From contig NZ_FXBS01000005.1 in NCBI RefSeq assembly GCF_900178005.1, forward strand, positions 124,001 through 188,000: 64,000 nt of DNA. The letters are read 5' to 3'. How positions within the stretch are numbered: the stretch's first letter is position 1; every line of letters begins with the position of its first letter. The notes below the pieces were generated by a model. The model saw nothing but the letters and a program-made list of their open reading frames with translations, had not been told where the DNA came from and searched no databases. The position numbers and the translations under genes are program-made. Below, piece by piece: positions 26,907 to 35,933 of this stretch. The DNA comes from Tuberibacillus sp. Marseille-P3662 (GTDB lineage: Bacteria; Bacillota; Bacilli; Bacillales; Sporolactobacillaceae).

Positions 26907-27911
26907 GTGATTCGTATAGCTTTACTAAGTCGATGGCATGTTCACGCCGGAGATTATGCTCAACAAGCCCAAGATCATCCGGATCTTTCCATTGAAATGG
27001 TTTGGGATGAGGATCCAGCTCGTGGCAAAGCATGGGCCGGGGAGCTAGGGGTGCGCTTTGAAGCAGATTTAAATCACGTGCTAACGGATCCCAATATTGA
27101 TGCTGTGATCGTTGATACGCCGACCAATATGCATAAAGATGTCATCGTTCAGGCAGCAGCCAGTGGCAAGCACATTTTCACGGAAAAAGTGTTAGGTTTG
27201 ACGGTTGAAGACTGCGAGACCATTTTTCGGACCGTTGAAGCATCGGGGGTCCAACTCATGTTATCCCTGCCCCGGTTAACGGAAAATTATTATTTATATG
27301 CTCAGGATATCGTTGATCGGAACATGCTCGGTCAATTGAGCATGATTCGTTGCCGGGTCGCACATAATGGTGCTGTGCCATCCAATGAACATCCGGGCGG
27401 CTGGCTGCCTGAGCGTTTTTTTGATAAAGAAACCTGTGGTGGCGGGGCTTTGATTGATCTGGGTGCCCATCCAATTTATTTAACGAATCGGCTGGCAGGA
27501 CTTCCAAAAGCCGTGACCGCCCGTCTATCATCTGTTTTTGCTTCTGAAGTGGATGACAACGCAATGGTTTTACTTGACTATCAGTCCGGCACTCTTGGAA
27601 CGATTGAGACCAGTTTCATTTCCAATGGTAGCCCCTTTCAACTGGAATTGTATGGAACCGGGGGAACGCTGCTTATTGAAGATGACAACGTGCGATTAAA
27701 AAGTGATTATATGGAAACTGATGATTGGTATACGCCTGATCATCTGCCTGAATCTCTGCCTATGCCGATGGAACAATGGGTTCGTGCAATTAAAAGGGGT
27801 TCAGCACCATCGATTACGAAGGATGACATGTATCAATTGACGGTCATGAATCAGGCCGCTGCCCGGTCTCACCAAATGGGGAAGCAAATTTTCATAGAGG
27901 ATATGAAATAG
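26907..27911 (+). CDS. second Gfo/Idh/MocA oxidoreductase
   Basis: A 334-residue paralogue of the preceding oxidoreductase. The N-terminal Rossmann start IRIALLSRWHVHAGDY is unusual in lacking the classic GxGxxG. TEKVLGLT replaces the EKP motif, and GGGALIDLGAHPIY carries the Asp and His of the active site. Because the glycine motif is altered, cofactor affinity may differ or the enzyme may have a related non-redox role. GTG start after AAGGGGGA. Last gene of the operon before the terminator at 27933. Confidence 0.88.
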   Translation: MIRIALLSRWHVHAGDYAQQAQDHPDLSIEMVWDEDPARGKAWAGELGVRFEADLNHVLTDPNIDAVIVDTPTNMHKDVIVQAAASGKHIFTEKVLGLTVEDCETIFRTVEASGVQLMLSLPRLTENYYLYAQDIVDRNMLGQLSMIRCRVAHNGAVPSNEHPGGWLPERFFDKETCGGGALIDLGAHPIYLTNRLAGLPKAVTARLSSVFASEVDDNAMVLLDYQSGTLGTIETSFISNGSPFQLELYGTGGTLLIEDDNVRLKSDYMETDDWYTPDHLPESLPMPMEQWVRAIKRGSAPSITKDDMYQLTVMNQAAARSHQMGKQIFIEDMK

Positions 27912-27932
27912 ACCAGAGGAGTAGTGAAGTCG

Positions 27933-27968
27933 ACCCTGAGCAACATTTTTGCTTAGGGTTTTGTTTTT
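27933..27968 (+). terminator. terminator of the LacI/ThuA sugar operon
   Basis: ACCCTGAGCAA / TTGCTTAGGGT stem (one G-T pair) and T-rich tail. Confidence 0.85.
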
Positions 27969-28079
27969 GTGATGCTATAGTTTTATTATAAGAATACTTA
28001 CAGGCAAAATATTGCGAAAATTTAATGTTTGTGTTTTAATTTTTATACCATCCTTTTAAAGAAGAGAAAGGTGATCTCC

Positions 28080-29201
28080 GTGAACCATACGTTAAAAAAC
28101 CCTATTTTAGATTTATTTCATCATTTTCATAGTCATCCGGAAACAAGCTGGCATGAGGTCGAAACGACGGCATACATTACGAATCTATTAAAAGAAAACG
28201 GATGCCGTGTCAGGACATTTGCTGATTGCACAGGTGTTGTCGGTGACATCGGTGCAGGTGAGCCGGTTGTTGCTATTCGGGCGGATATGGATGCATTATG
28301 GCAGGAGGTTGATGGTGACTTCCAGGGCAATCATTCTTGCGGTCACGATGCCCATATGGCCGTGGTGCTTGGGACTTTGTTGACCATTAAACAGAGCGAT
28401 CAGCCATTGAACGGAACAGTACGGTTTATTTTTCAGCCTGCTGAGGAAAAGGGGACCGGCGCTCTGAAAATGGTTGACGAACAGGTTGTCGATGATGTGG
28501 ATTATCTTTATGGCGTTCATTTACGCCCCATTCAAGAAATCCCTCATGGGACGGCTTCTCCATCGCTTTATCATGGTGCTGCACGATTTATTTCCGGGAA
28601 AATAAAAGGTGAAGATGCTCATGGTGCTCGTCCGCATTTAAATACCAATGCCATTGATATAGGGGCGGCGCTTGTTAATCGGGTTAATAGCATACATCAG
28701 GATCCGATGATCCCTCACTCAGCGAAGCTCACATCCTTTCATGCGGGTGGAGAAAGTGCGAACATTATTCCCGGTTCAGCGCAGTTCAGTATTGACTTGC
28801 GGGCGCAGTCGAATGAGGTAATGGAAGGATTGACTGCCCAATTGGAAAAAAGTGTGCGCACACTTGAAGAAGACTATGGTGTCACTATTGAGTTGCAAAG
28901 GCAAGCTGACGTTGCCGCGGCGGTTGTTCACCCGGAAGCACAAAGCTTAATGGAAAAGACCATTATCAGTGTATTAGGATCAGAACAGTATCGAGCGCCG
29001 CTTGTCACAACCGGTGGCGATGATTTTCATTTTTACACGATCAAGCGTCCAGAATTAAAGGCAACCATGCTCGGATTGGGGTGTGATCTTGAGCCGGGTT
29101 TGCATCATCCACATATGTCATTTAATCATGAAGCGATTTTGAATGGTGTCGATATTTTGACAGACGTCATTCTACGAACGCTTAATAAGGAAAGGGATTA
29201 G
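28080..29201 (+). CDS. M20 metallopeptidase, N-acyl amino acid deacylase-like
   Basis: A 373-residue M20D amidohydrolase resembling Bacillus AmhX. Metal ligands: Cys and His in NHSCGHDAHM near residue 82, Glu-Glu in QPAEEKGTGA, His in YGVHLRP and the C-terminal His in PHMSFNHE. The reaction is hydrolysis of an N-acyl (possibly N-succinyl) amino acid to the free amino acid. GTG 28080 follows AAAGGTGAT. The next genes encode a GNAT and a racemase of the enolase superfamily; the trio matches the D- to L-amino acid conversion set described in Geobacillus. Confidence 0.88.
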   Translation: MNHTLKNPILDLFHHFHSHPETSWHEVETTAYITNLLKENGCRVRTFADCTGVVGDIGAGEPVVAIRADMDALWQEVDGDFQGNHSCGHDAHMAVVLGTLLTIKQSDQPLNGTVRFIFQPAEEKGTGALKMVDEQVVDDVDYLYGVHLRPIQEIPHGTASPSLYHGAARFISGKIKGEDAHGARPHLNTNAIDIGAALVNRVNSIHQDPMIPHSAKLTSFHAGGESANIIPGSAQFSIDLRAQSNEVMEGLTAQLEKSVRTLEEDYGVTIELQRQADVAAAVVHPEAQSLMEKTIISVLGSEQYRAPLVTTGGDDFHFYTIKRPELKATMLGLGCDLEPGLHHPHMSFNHEAILNGVDILTDVILRTLNKERD

Positions 29202-29205
29202 AACA

Positions 29206-30027
29206 ATGCGACATTCCATTGATATTCAAAGACTCACAAAATTAGATGACATACAAGACATACAAACGATTGAAGCGGATGTTTGGAATATGAATCCCAT
29301 ACCGATTCACCAAACGTATACCGTGGCTCAAAACGGCGGAATCATCCTTGGCGCTTATGATCAGAATAGATTAGTCGGATTCCTATATAGTTTTCCAGGT
29401 TTTAAAAATGGTCACCCTTATCTTTGTTCGCATATGTTAGGGATCCATCCGGATTATCAGATGACCGGTCTTGGTGAACGAATGAAGCTTAGGCAGAAGG
29501 AAGAAGCGATTAACATGGGTTATGAGCTCATAACATGGACATTTGATCCGCTTGAAAGTGTGAATGGCTATTTAAATCTTCATAAACTATGCAGTATAGG
29601 GGCCGTTTATTTAAAAAATCACTATGGAGAGATGAACGATAAGTTAAACAAAGGTTTGCCCACGGATCGTTTTTTAATTGAATGGTGGCTCAAAAGTGAT
29701 TACCTGAAGAAACAGCGAAGCGAAACTTCTTCTGCTGCTAGCCCTCTTCTTGAGACGGAACTGAACCGGGACGCGCAGCCATTCATTTATCGCGATCTGA
29801 TCGAAACATTTGATTCAAGTGTTGAAGCGTGGCTTGTTCCCATTCCCAATCAGTTTCAATCGATCAAAAAAAGTCATGCCGAATTGGCGCGGGATTGGCG
29901 TCTGAAAACAAGGACCGCCTTTCAGCTTCTCTTGGCTAACGGTTTTGTTGCTGTGGATTTCGTTCGGCAAAAGCAATCTAAAACAAGCTATTATATTTTT
30001 AAAAAGCGTCAGCAGTTATCACTTTAG
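29206..30027 (+). CDS. GNAT acetyl/succinyltransferase
   Basis: A 273-residue GNAT-family protein (COG3375-like). The acyl-CoA binding motif is LGIHPDYQMTGLGERMKLRQ near residue 83-102, followed by WTFDPLESVNGYLNLHKL. In the Geobacillus N-succinylamino acid racemase operon a GNAT adds succinyl to D-amino acids; this gene's place between the deacylase and racemase genes supports the same job. Spacing to the previous gene is 4 bases and to the next 16. Confidence 0.85.
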   Translation: MRHSIDIQRLTKLDDIQDIQTIEADVWNMNPIPIHQTYTVAQNGGIILGAYDQNRLVGFLYSFPGFKNGHPYLCSHMLGIHPDYQMTGLGERMKLRQKEEAINMGYELITWTFDPLESVNGYLNLHKLCSIGAVYLKNHYGEMNDKLNKGLPTDRFLIEWWLKSDYLKKQRSETSSAASPLLETELNRDAQPFIYRDLIETFDSSVEAWLVPIPNQFQSIKKSHAELARDWRLKTRTAFQLLLANGFVAVDFVRQKQSKTSYYIFKKRQQLSL

Positions 30028-30043
30028 ATAAGGAGGGGATCGG

Positions 30044-31180
30044 ATGAGTTCTATAGAATCATTGATACCCGTAGAGAAAGTCATTTTACATAAACTACAA
30101 ATGAAGCTAAAAAATCCGTTTTCAACCAGTTTTGGGACGTTTACGGACAAAACGTTCTTCATTATTGAAGCGATAGATCCTGACGGAAACCAAGGCTTCG
30201 GTGAATCTGTGGCTTTTGACAGTCCTTGGTATAGCGAGGAGACTGTGAAAACCACTGAACATATGCTTGAAGATTTTTTGATTCCATTACTATTCGAGCA
30301 ACCGGTAGCGCATCCCGACCAACTCATGGAGCGTTTCTCAACGATTCGTGGTAATCGGATGGCTAAAGCAGCGATTGAAGGTGCGATTTGGGATCTCTAT
30401 GCTAAACGGGAACAGCTTCCCCTTTATAAAGCACTAGGCGGCGACAAGACTAGCATAGATGTTGGTATAAGTATTGGTGTCCAGCCTTCAATTGAGGCAC
30501 TTCTAAACACAATCGAAACCCATGTGGCGGAAGGGTTCAAGCGGATAAAGATCAAGATAAAGCCGGGGTGGGATGTTGATGTTTTAAAAGAGGTTAGGAG
30601 GCAATTTCCCGAAATTGCATTAATGGCTGATGCGAACTCAGCATATACTCTACATGATACCAAACATTTGCAACAGTTAGACAATTTGGACTTGATGATG
30701 ATTGAGCAACCACTGGCCCATGATGACATCATTGACCATGCCCGGATGCAGGCTGCGCTTGATACACCAATTTGTTTAGATGAAAGTATTCATTCTCTCC
30801 AAGATGCAAAGAAAGCTGTTGATTTGGGTAGCTGCCAAATCATAAATATTAAAATCGGACGCGTCGGGGGGCTTACTGAGTCGAAAAAAATCCATGATTA
30901 TTGCCGCGATCACAGTATTCCCGTTTGGTGTGGCGGTATGCTCGAAGCAGGTGTCGGGAGGGCTCATAATATTGCATTAACAACGCTCAATCAATTTATT
31001 TTACCTGGTGATACGGCTGGTTCTTCAAGGTATTGGGAAAAGGATATTATTAAGCCTGAAGTGGTTGTGAACGATGGTGTGATTCAAGTTCCGGATCAAC
31101 CGGGCATTGGTTATCATATCGATCGCGAGGCAATGGAGGCTTATACGGTTTCTAAGAAGGTCCTTACAGATCAAAAGTAG
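30044..31180 (+). CDS. enolase-superfamily N-acylamino acid racemase / o-succinylbenzoate synthase
   Basis: A 378-residue member of the MLE subgroup, NSAR/OSBS type. Catalytic lysines in [10 protein letters not shown] near residue 168, metal ligands Asp in MADANSAYT, Glu in MIEQPLA and Asp in CLDESI, second catalytic lysine in [10 protein letters not shown], and the C-terminal [13 protein letters not shown] and [12 protein letters not shown] loops characteristic of the NSAR/OSBS family. It epimerises N-acyl amino acids. No menaquinone genes are nearby, while a deacylase and GNAT gene are, so the racemase role is preferred over OSBS. Confidence 0.9.
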   Translation: MSSIESLIPVEKVILHKLQMKLKNPFSTSFGTFTDKTFFIIEAIDPDGNQGFGESVAFDSPWYSEETVKTTEHMLEDFLIPLLFEQPVAHPDQLMERFSTIRGNRMAKAAIEGAIWDLYAKREQLPLYKALGGDKTSIDVGISIGVQPSIEALLNTIETHVAEGFKRIKIKIKPGWDVDVLKEVRRQFPEIALMADANSAYTLHDTKHLQQLDNLDLMMIEQPLAHDDIIDHARMQAALDTPICLDESIHSLQDAKKAVDLGSCQIINIKIGRVGGLTESKKIHDYCRDHSIPVWCGGMLEAGVGRAHNIALTTLNQFILPGDTAGSSRYWEKDIIKPEVVVNDGVIQVPDQPGIGYHIDREAMEAYTVSKKVLTDQK

Positions 31181-31204
31181 GATTTTTTAAGGGGGGAGAT
31201 GTGT

Positions 31205-32353
31205 ATGAATCGTTTGTTTGACGGGGCATTTGGAAGGTATCTCGTGCCAGGGATCGTTCTCCAATCGGTTTTAATCGGAGGAGGGTACGCAACTGGCCGT
31301 GAAATTGTGGAATATGGAGCTAAGTATGGGGCCCTAGGCTGGATCGGTGGTCTGACCATCTTCATTGGTTTTACGATTATGGCCATCCTCACTTTTGAAT
31401 TAGCTCGAATGTTCCAAGCCTATGATTATCGAAGTCTTATGAAACGCTTGATTGGTCCGTTTTGGGTGTTATATGACATTATTTATTTACTTTTAGCGAT
31501 TTTAATCATTTCCATTATGGCTTCAGCGACCGGTGAAATTTTAGAGAATACACTGGGGCTCAATTACTGGGTCGGTGTGATTGGCGTGGCGGCGATTGTC
31601 GGTGTTCTTAACTTTTATGGCAAAGGTTTAATCGAGAAATTCAAAACTTTCGGGACAGCCGCACTCTTTATTGGTTATATTATTTTTGGGATACTTGTTA
31701 TTTCAACGACTTGGGATCAAGCAAAAGAGGTGTTGTCATCTGGTGATACAAGCTATATGAGCGGAGAGGTTAGTCTCTTAAGTGTGTTATGGAGCGGTAT
31801 TTTATATGTTGGTTATAACCTTGCCGTTTATCCAGCTACATTATTTACTATTAAAAGACAGAAGGCGAGAAAAGAAAGTGTGATTTCTGGCATCATTGCT
31901 GGTGTGCTCATGACCATTCCCTGGTTCTTAACGTATATTAGTATTCTAGGTTTCTATCCGTCAGAGAACGTCTTAGGAGCATCCGTTCCATGGTTAGAAA
32001 TGCTTAATGGTTATTCCTATTGGGTTATTATTTTATTTGGTATTGTTGTCGGTTGGACGTTAATCGAAACGTCATCGGGCATGATCCATGCTTTCCTTGA
32101 CCGTATCAACCAGCACATCGTAGAAAAAAGGCATCGCCAATTAACAAAACCTCAACAAGCGTTGGTTGCGATGGGAGCACTCGCTCTATCCGTTATCTTA
32201 GCCCGGGTCGGTGTTATCAACTTGATTTCCAAAGGTTATACATGGATGGGTTACGGCATGATCATTGTCTATGCGTTACCGATGTTAACGTTGGGGGTGC
32301 GGTATATATTTAAAAAGCAGTCAAAGCATAATTCGATGACCAAAGAAATGTAA
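31205..32353 (+). CDS. ykvI: YkvI-family membrane transporter
   Basis: A 382-residue polytopic protein with about ten helices, related to YkvI and the APC superfamily. IGGGYATGREIVEYGAKYG near residue 25 is a conserved glycine-rich loop in helix 1. It probably imports or exports an amino acid or its derivative; position at the end of the racemase operon supports amino-acid uptake. ATG 31205 is preferred because the GGGGGGAG site abuts the upstream ATG 31199. Confidence 0.85.
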   Translation: MNRLFDGAFGRYLVPGIVLQSVLIGGGYATGREIVEYGAKYGALGWIGGLTIFIGFTIMAILTFELARMFQAYDYRSLMKRLIGPFWVLYDIIYLLLAILIISIMASATGEILENTLGLNYWVGVIGVAAIVGVLNFYGKGLIEKFKTFGTAALFIGYIIFGILVISTTWDQAKEVLSSGDTSYMSGEVSLLSVLWSGILYVGYNLAVYPATLFTIKRQKARKESVISGIIAGVLMTIPWFLTYISILGFYPSENVLGASVPWLEMLNGYSYWVIILFGIVVGWTLIETSSGMIHAFLDRINQHIVEKRHRQLTKPQQALVAMGALALSVILARVGVINLISKGYTWMGYGMIIVYALPMLTLGVRYIFKKQSKHNSMTKEM

Positions 32354-32364
32354 GTAATCTTTAT

Positions 32365-32412
32365 AAAGGCTTTTGCGATGTCCCATTAGACGACATTGTA
32401 AGAGCTTTTTTT
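32365..32412 (+). terminator. terminator after ykvI
   Basis: Imperfect stem AAGGCTTTTGCGATGTC / GACATTGTAAGAGCTTTT with a T-rich tail. Confidence 0.65.
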
Positions 32413-32433
32413 GCGTCTTTTTTTAAATAATCA

Positions 32434-32485
32434 TTGAAACGCTTACAGTTATCTATTAAAATACATATGTGAAAACGAATTCACA
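32434..32485 (+). promoter_or_regulatory. promoter of the galactonate operon with two cre-like sites
   Basis: TTGAAA (32434-32439) and TAAAAT (32457-32462) with a 17-base spacer. A perfect palindrome TGTGAAAACGAATTCACA (32468-32485) covers the start region and contains the cre match TGAAAACGAATTCA. A second cre-like sequence with one mismatch, TTGAAACGCTTACA, overlaps the -35 box. Carbon catabolite repression by CcpA is likely; the palindrome could alternatively be the IclR operator. Confidence 0.65.
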
Positions 32486-32529
32486 GATATGATTTTGAAA
32501 TCACATACATAAATAAAGGAGGGTGACAG

Positions 32530-33288
32530 ATGGCAGTAAAGTCAGCGGTACGGGTATTAGATATGTTCGAATTGCTTGTTCATTATCCCGAAGGATTGAC
32601 GATGAATGACATTGCTGAGCGTCTGTCCTTACCGCAGAGCAGCACCTTTCATTTAGTTCGGACGTTGGCTGATTATCATTATTTAATTCAAACAGATTTG
32701 AAAACGTTTAAATTAGGACCAAAGTTAATCCAAGTTGGAACCAAAGCTTTGGAATCCATCGATATTAATGCGGAAGCTGGGCCTGAGCTTCGCCGGTTGA
32801 TGGAGACGGTGGAAGAAACGGTTTTTATGGCCGTCCTTCTTGATCGGGAGCTGGTTTACATTTCTAAGGTTGACAATCATCGTTCCGTTAGGACAAGTGC
32901 ACAAATTGGTGCACGGAAGCCACTATATTGTACAGGGCTAGGGAAAGCCTTCCTTGCCTATTTACCGGACGACATTAGAGAAGACATGATCTCGGAGTCT
33001 GGTCAGCCTGCTGTCACGCCTAACACGATCACAGATGCCTATGAATTGAAGACTCAGCTGATGCAATACCGGCAGCAAGGGTATGCGATTGATGACGAGG
33101 AGAGTGAAGAAGGTCTTTATTGTTTGGCAGCGCCTGTCTTCAATGTTGAGGGACGCATGGAAGCGGCAATCAGTGTTGCCGGGCCCAAGGACAGAGTTTT
33201 TTCCAGAAAGGCATCGATTGTCAATGAACTCAAGTCAACGGCTGAGGCGATATCTTACAAATTAGGTTATGAGACGATACATTCTTGA
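32530..33288 (+). CDS. IclR-family regulator
   Basis: A 252-residue regulator with an N-terminal winged helix (residues 5-65, TMNDIAERLSLPQSSTFHLV recognition region) and a C-terminal GAF-like effector domain (RKPLYCTGLGKAFLAYLP, EEGLYCLAAPVFN). It heads the operon with galactonate dehydratase and a GntP-type permease, so it probably senses galactonate or its breakdown product 2-keto-3-deoxygalactonate. Start ATG follows AAAGGAGGGTGA. Confidence 0.92.
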   Translation: MAVKSAVRVLDMFELLVHYPEGLTMNDIAERLSLPQSSTFHLVRTLADYHYLIQTDLKTFKLGPKLIQVGTKALESIDINAEAGPELRRLMETVEETVFMAVLLDRELVYISKVDNHRSVRTSAQIGARKPLYCTGLGKAFLAYLPDDIREDMISESGQPAVTPNTITDAYELKTQLMQYRQQGYAIDDEESEEGLYCLAAPVFNVEGRMEAAISVAGPKDRVFSRKASIVNELKSTAEAISYKLGYETIHS

Positions 33289-33312
33289 TGATTAATGAGG
33301 AGGCTTTATTAT

Positions 33313-34461
33313 ATGAAGATCACACATTTTGAACTTTATCAGGTCCCCCCGCGTTGGCTGTTTCTCAAAATTGAGACAGATGAAGGCATTACGGGTTGGG
33401 GCGAGCCGATTGTTGAAGGCCGTGCTCATACAGTAAAAGCATGTGTTGATGAATTGATGGATTATTTAATTGGAAAAGATCCTAGGTATATTGAAGACCA
33501 CTTTCAAGTGTTATACCGCAGCGGTTTTTACCGTGGGGGGCCCGTGCTCATGAGTGCGATATCCGGCATTGAACAGGCTCTTTGGGATATCAAAGGCAAG
33601 TATCATGATATGCCTGTATACGAAATGCTCGGAGGTGCAGCCCGTGATAAGATTCGTGTCTATTCCTGGATTGGCGGTGACCGTCCACAAGATGTGGGCG
33701 CAGCAGCAAAAGAAAAAGCTGACGCTGGGTTCACAGCCATTAAAATGAATGGCACAGAAGAGATCGACTATATTGATAGTTATTCAAAAGTTGAAGCGGC
33801 TGTTTCCCGTGTGGCCGCAATTCGGGAAGCGACTGGGAATGACTTCGGGATTGGCATTGATTTTCATGGGCGCGTCCATAAGGCAATGGCCAAAACGTTA
33901 GTTAAAGAGCTTGAACCTTATCGGCCGATGTTCATTGAGGAACCTGTCTTAGTTGAAAACATGGAAGCATTTAAAGAGATTGCTAATCATACAACAACGC
34001 CTATTGCCACGGGTGAGCGTAATTATACACGTTGGGGCTTTAAGCAAATGCTCATCGATGGCCATGTTGATATTATTCAGCCCGATTTATCCCATACAGG
34101 TGGTATTTTAGAAGCAAAAAAAATTGCTGCTATGGCCGAGACTTTCGATGTTGCTGTGGCGCCACATGCACCGCTTGGGCCGATTAATCTAGCAGCTTCA
34201 TTGCAAGTCGATGCCTGTACGCCGAACTGTATAATTCAGGAGCAAAGTCTAGGGATCCATTACAACCAAGGCAGTGACTTACTAGATTATTTGGAAGATC
34301 CGACTGTGTTTAAATATACTGATGGATTTGTAGAAATGCCGAAAGGACCCGGCCTTGGCATAACAATTAATGAGGACCGCGTTAAGGCTGCGGTAGAGGA
34401 AGATCACCGGTGGAAAAATCCAATTTGGCGCCATGAAGATGGCACTATTGCTGAATGGTAG
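33313..34461 (+). CDS. dgoD: D-galactonate dehydratase
   Basis: A 382-residue enolase-superfamily dehydratase, the same length as Escherichia coli DgoD. Metal ligands and catalytic residues are visible in GIDFHGRVHKA (Asp, His), MFIEEPVLVEN (Glu), IATGERNYTRW (Glu), IIQPDLSHTGG (Asp) and VAPHAPLGPI (His). It converts D-galactonate to 2-keto-3-deoxygalactonate. ATG 33313 follows GAGGAGG; the upstream frame start 33295 has none. No kinase or aldolase for the product lies in this window, so the rest of the pathway must be elsewhere. Confidence 0.93.
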   Translation: MKITHFELYQVPPRWLFLKIETDEGITGWGEPIVEGRAHTVKACVDELMDYLIGKDPRYIEDHFQVLYRSGFYRGGPVLMSAISGIEQALWDIKGKYHDMPVYEMLGGAARDKIRVYSWIGGDRPQDVGAAAKEKADAGFTAIKMNGTEEIDYIDSYSKVEAAVSRVAAIREATGNDFGIGIDFHGRVHKAMAKTLVKELEPYRPMFIEEPVLVENMEAFKEIANHTTTPIATGERNYTRWGFKQMLIDGHVDIIQPDLSHTGGILEAKKIAAMAETFDVAVAPHAPLGPINLAASLQVDACTPNCIIQEQSLGIHYNQGSDLLDYLEDPTVFKYTDGFVEMPKGPGLGITINEDRVKAAVEEDHRWKNPIWRHEDGTIAEW

Positions 34462-34503
34462 TCTGGCATAGTCATTAATGATTCAATATTTAGGAGGAAC
34501 ATC

Positions 34504-35850
34504 ATGTCTTCAACAGCACTCGTATTAATTGCCGCATTTGGGATTGCCTTGCTGCTTTTCCTTGTTATGCGGACGAAATTACAAGCGTTTTTTGCCCTAA
34601 TCGTTGTCAGTTATATCGTTGGACTTCTATCGGGGATGAACACATCGGAAATTCTTAAGGCTGTACAGGATGGTATGGGTGGTACTGTTGGTGAGATTGC
34701 CGTTATTATCGGTATAGGTGCCATGTTTGGCGAGGTGTTAAAAGTATCCGGCGGTGCTGAGCGATTGGCGCTCACTCTTATGAAAAAATTCGGTGAAAAA
34801 CGCGTACACTGGGCCCTTATGTTAACCGGTTTTATTATTTCCATTCCCGTCTTTCTCGATGTTGCTTTTGTTATCTTAGTGCCGATTTTATATAGTATGG
34901 CGCAAAGGACTAAAAAATCCTTGCTATACTTTGGTATTCCATTGCTAGCGGGTCTAGCCGTTACGCACAGTTTTGTGCCGCCAACGCCAGGGCCGATTGC
35001 CGTAGCTTCCTTGCTAGAGGCAAACATTGGTTGGGTGATTCTCTTCGGTCTATGTGCGGGTATTCCAGCTGCCATTTTAGCTGGTCCGGTATTCGGTAGA
35101 TATATTGCCAAAAAAATTCATGTTAAAGTCCCTGAAGTTATGTTAGAACAAATGCCGGAACAAAAAGATGAAAAGGAACTTCCGAGCTTTGGTATGATCG
35201 TGTTTCTCGTGCTCATTCCACTCATTCTCATTTTAACGAATACACTTTCAACAGCTGTTTTAGAAGAAGGCAACAATGTTCGGGCTGTTTTTGAATTTAT
35301 CGGTAACCCGGGTGTTGCTCTAACGATTACCGCCTTGCTAACTTTTTATTTATTGGGGACCCGCCGTGGTTACTCGAAGGAAGACCTCCAACAAATTGCG
35401 TCGAAGGCATTGGAACCAGCCGGCGTGATCATTTTGATTACGGGTGCCGGCGGCGTTTTCGGGCAAATGTTAGTGGAAACCGGTGTCGGTGATATTTTGG
35501 CGAATGCTATGGCGGACCTGAACATGCCAATCATTGTGTTTGCTTTTATTGTAGCAGCAGTTGTCCGGATTGCCCAAGGTTCGGCAACAGTATCTATGGT
35601 AACGGCTGGAAGCTTGATTCATCCTATGATTGAATCCCTCGGTATTGGCGGGCCGATGCTAGGTCTTCTTGTGATTGCAATTGCATCAGGTGCAACGATT
35701 GCGTCTCACGTTAATGACTCTGGTTTTTGGATGGTCAACCGCTTCTTTGGCTTATCTGAAAAAGATACCCTACGTTCATGGACGATGATGGAGACGATCA
35801 TTGCGCTTGTCGGATTTGTAGTTACCCTGATTATCAGTCTGATTATTTAA
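34504..35850 (+). CDS. GntP-family gluconate/galactonate permease
   Basis: A 448-residue GntP-type symporter with about 12 helices. Family sequences include GMGGTVGEIAVIIGIGAMFGEVLK, THSFVPPTPGPIAVASLL, GAGGVFGQMLVETGVGD, RIAQGSATVSMVTAG and ASHVNDSGFWMVNRFFGLSE. It imports a sugar acid with protons; next to dgoD the substrate is probably galactonate. RBS AGGAGGAAC before the ATG. Closed by the terminator at 35859. Confidence 0.93.
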   Translation: MSSTALVLIAAFGIALLLFLVMRTKLQAFFALIVVSYIVGLLSGMNTSEILKAVQDGMGGTVGEIAVIIGIGAMFGEVLKVSGGAERLALTLMKKFGEKRVHWALMLTGFIISIPVFLDVAFVILVPILYSMAQRTKKSLLYFGIPLLAGLAVTHSFVPPTPGPIAVASLLEANIGWVILFGLCAGIPAAILAGPVFGRYIAKKIHVKVPEVMLEQMPEQKDEKELPSFGMIVFLVLIPLILILTNTLSTAVLEEGNNVRAVFEFIGNPGVALTITALLTFYLLGTRRGYSKEDLQQIASKALEPAGVIILITGAGGVFGQMLVETGVGDILANAMADLNMPIIVFAFIVAAVVRIAQGSATVSMVTAGSLIHPMIESLGIGGPMLGLLVIAIASGATIASHVNDSGFWMVNRFFGLSEKDTLRSWTMMETIIALVGFVVTLIISLII

Positions 35851-35858
35851 CAATTGGG

Positions 35859-35900
35859 GTCAGGCCCCCGCTGCTTTTAAGCAATGGGGGCCTGATCCTT
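35859..35900 (+). terminator. terminator of the galactonate operon
   Basis: TCAGGCCCCC / GGGGGCCTGA arms (35860-35869, 35886-35895), with a further GCTGCT/AGCAAT inner stem, followed by TCCTTTCT. Confidence 0.8.
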
Positions 35901-35933
35901 TCTGTATGGTATCATTGGTTCGGGGTGATGGAT

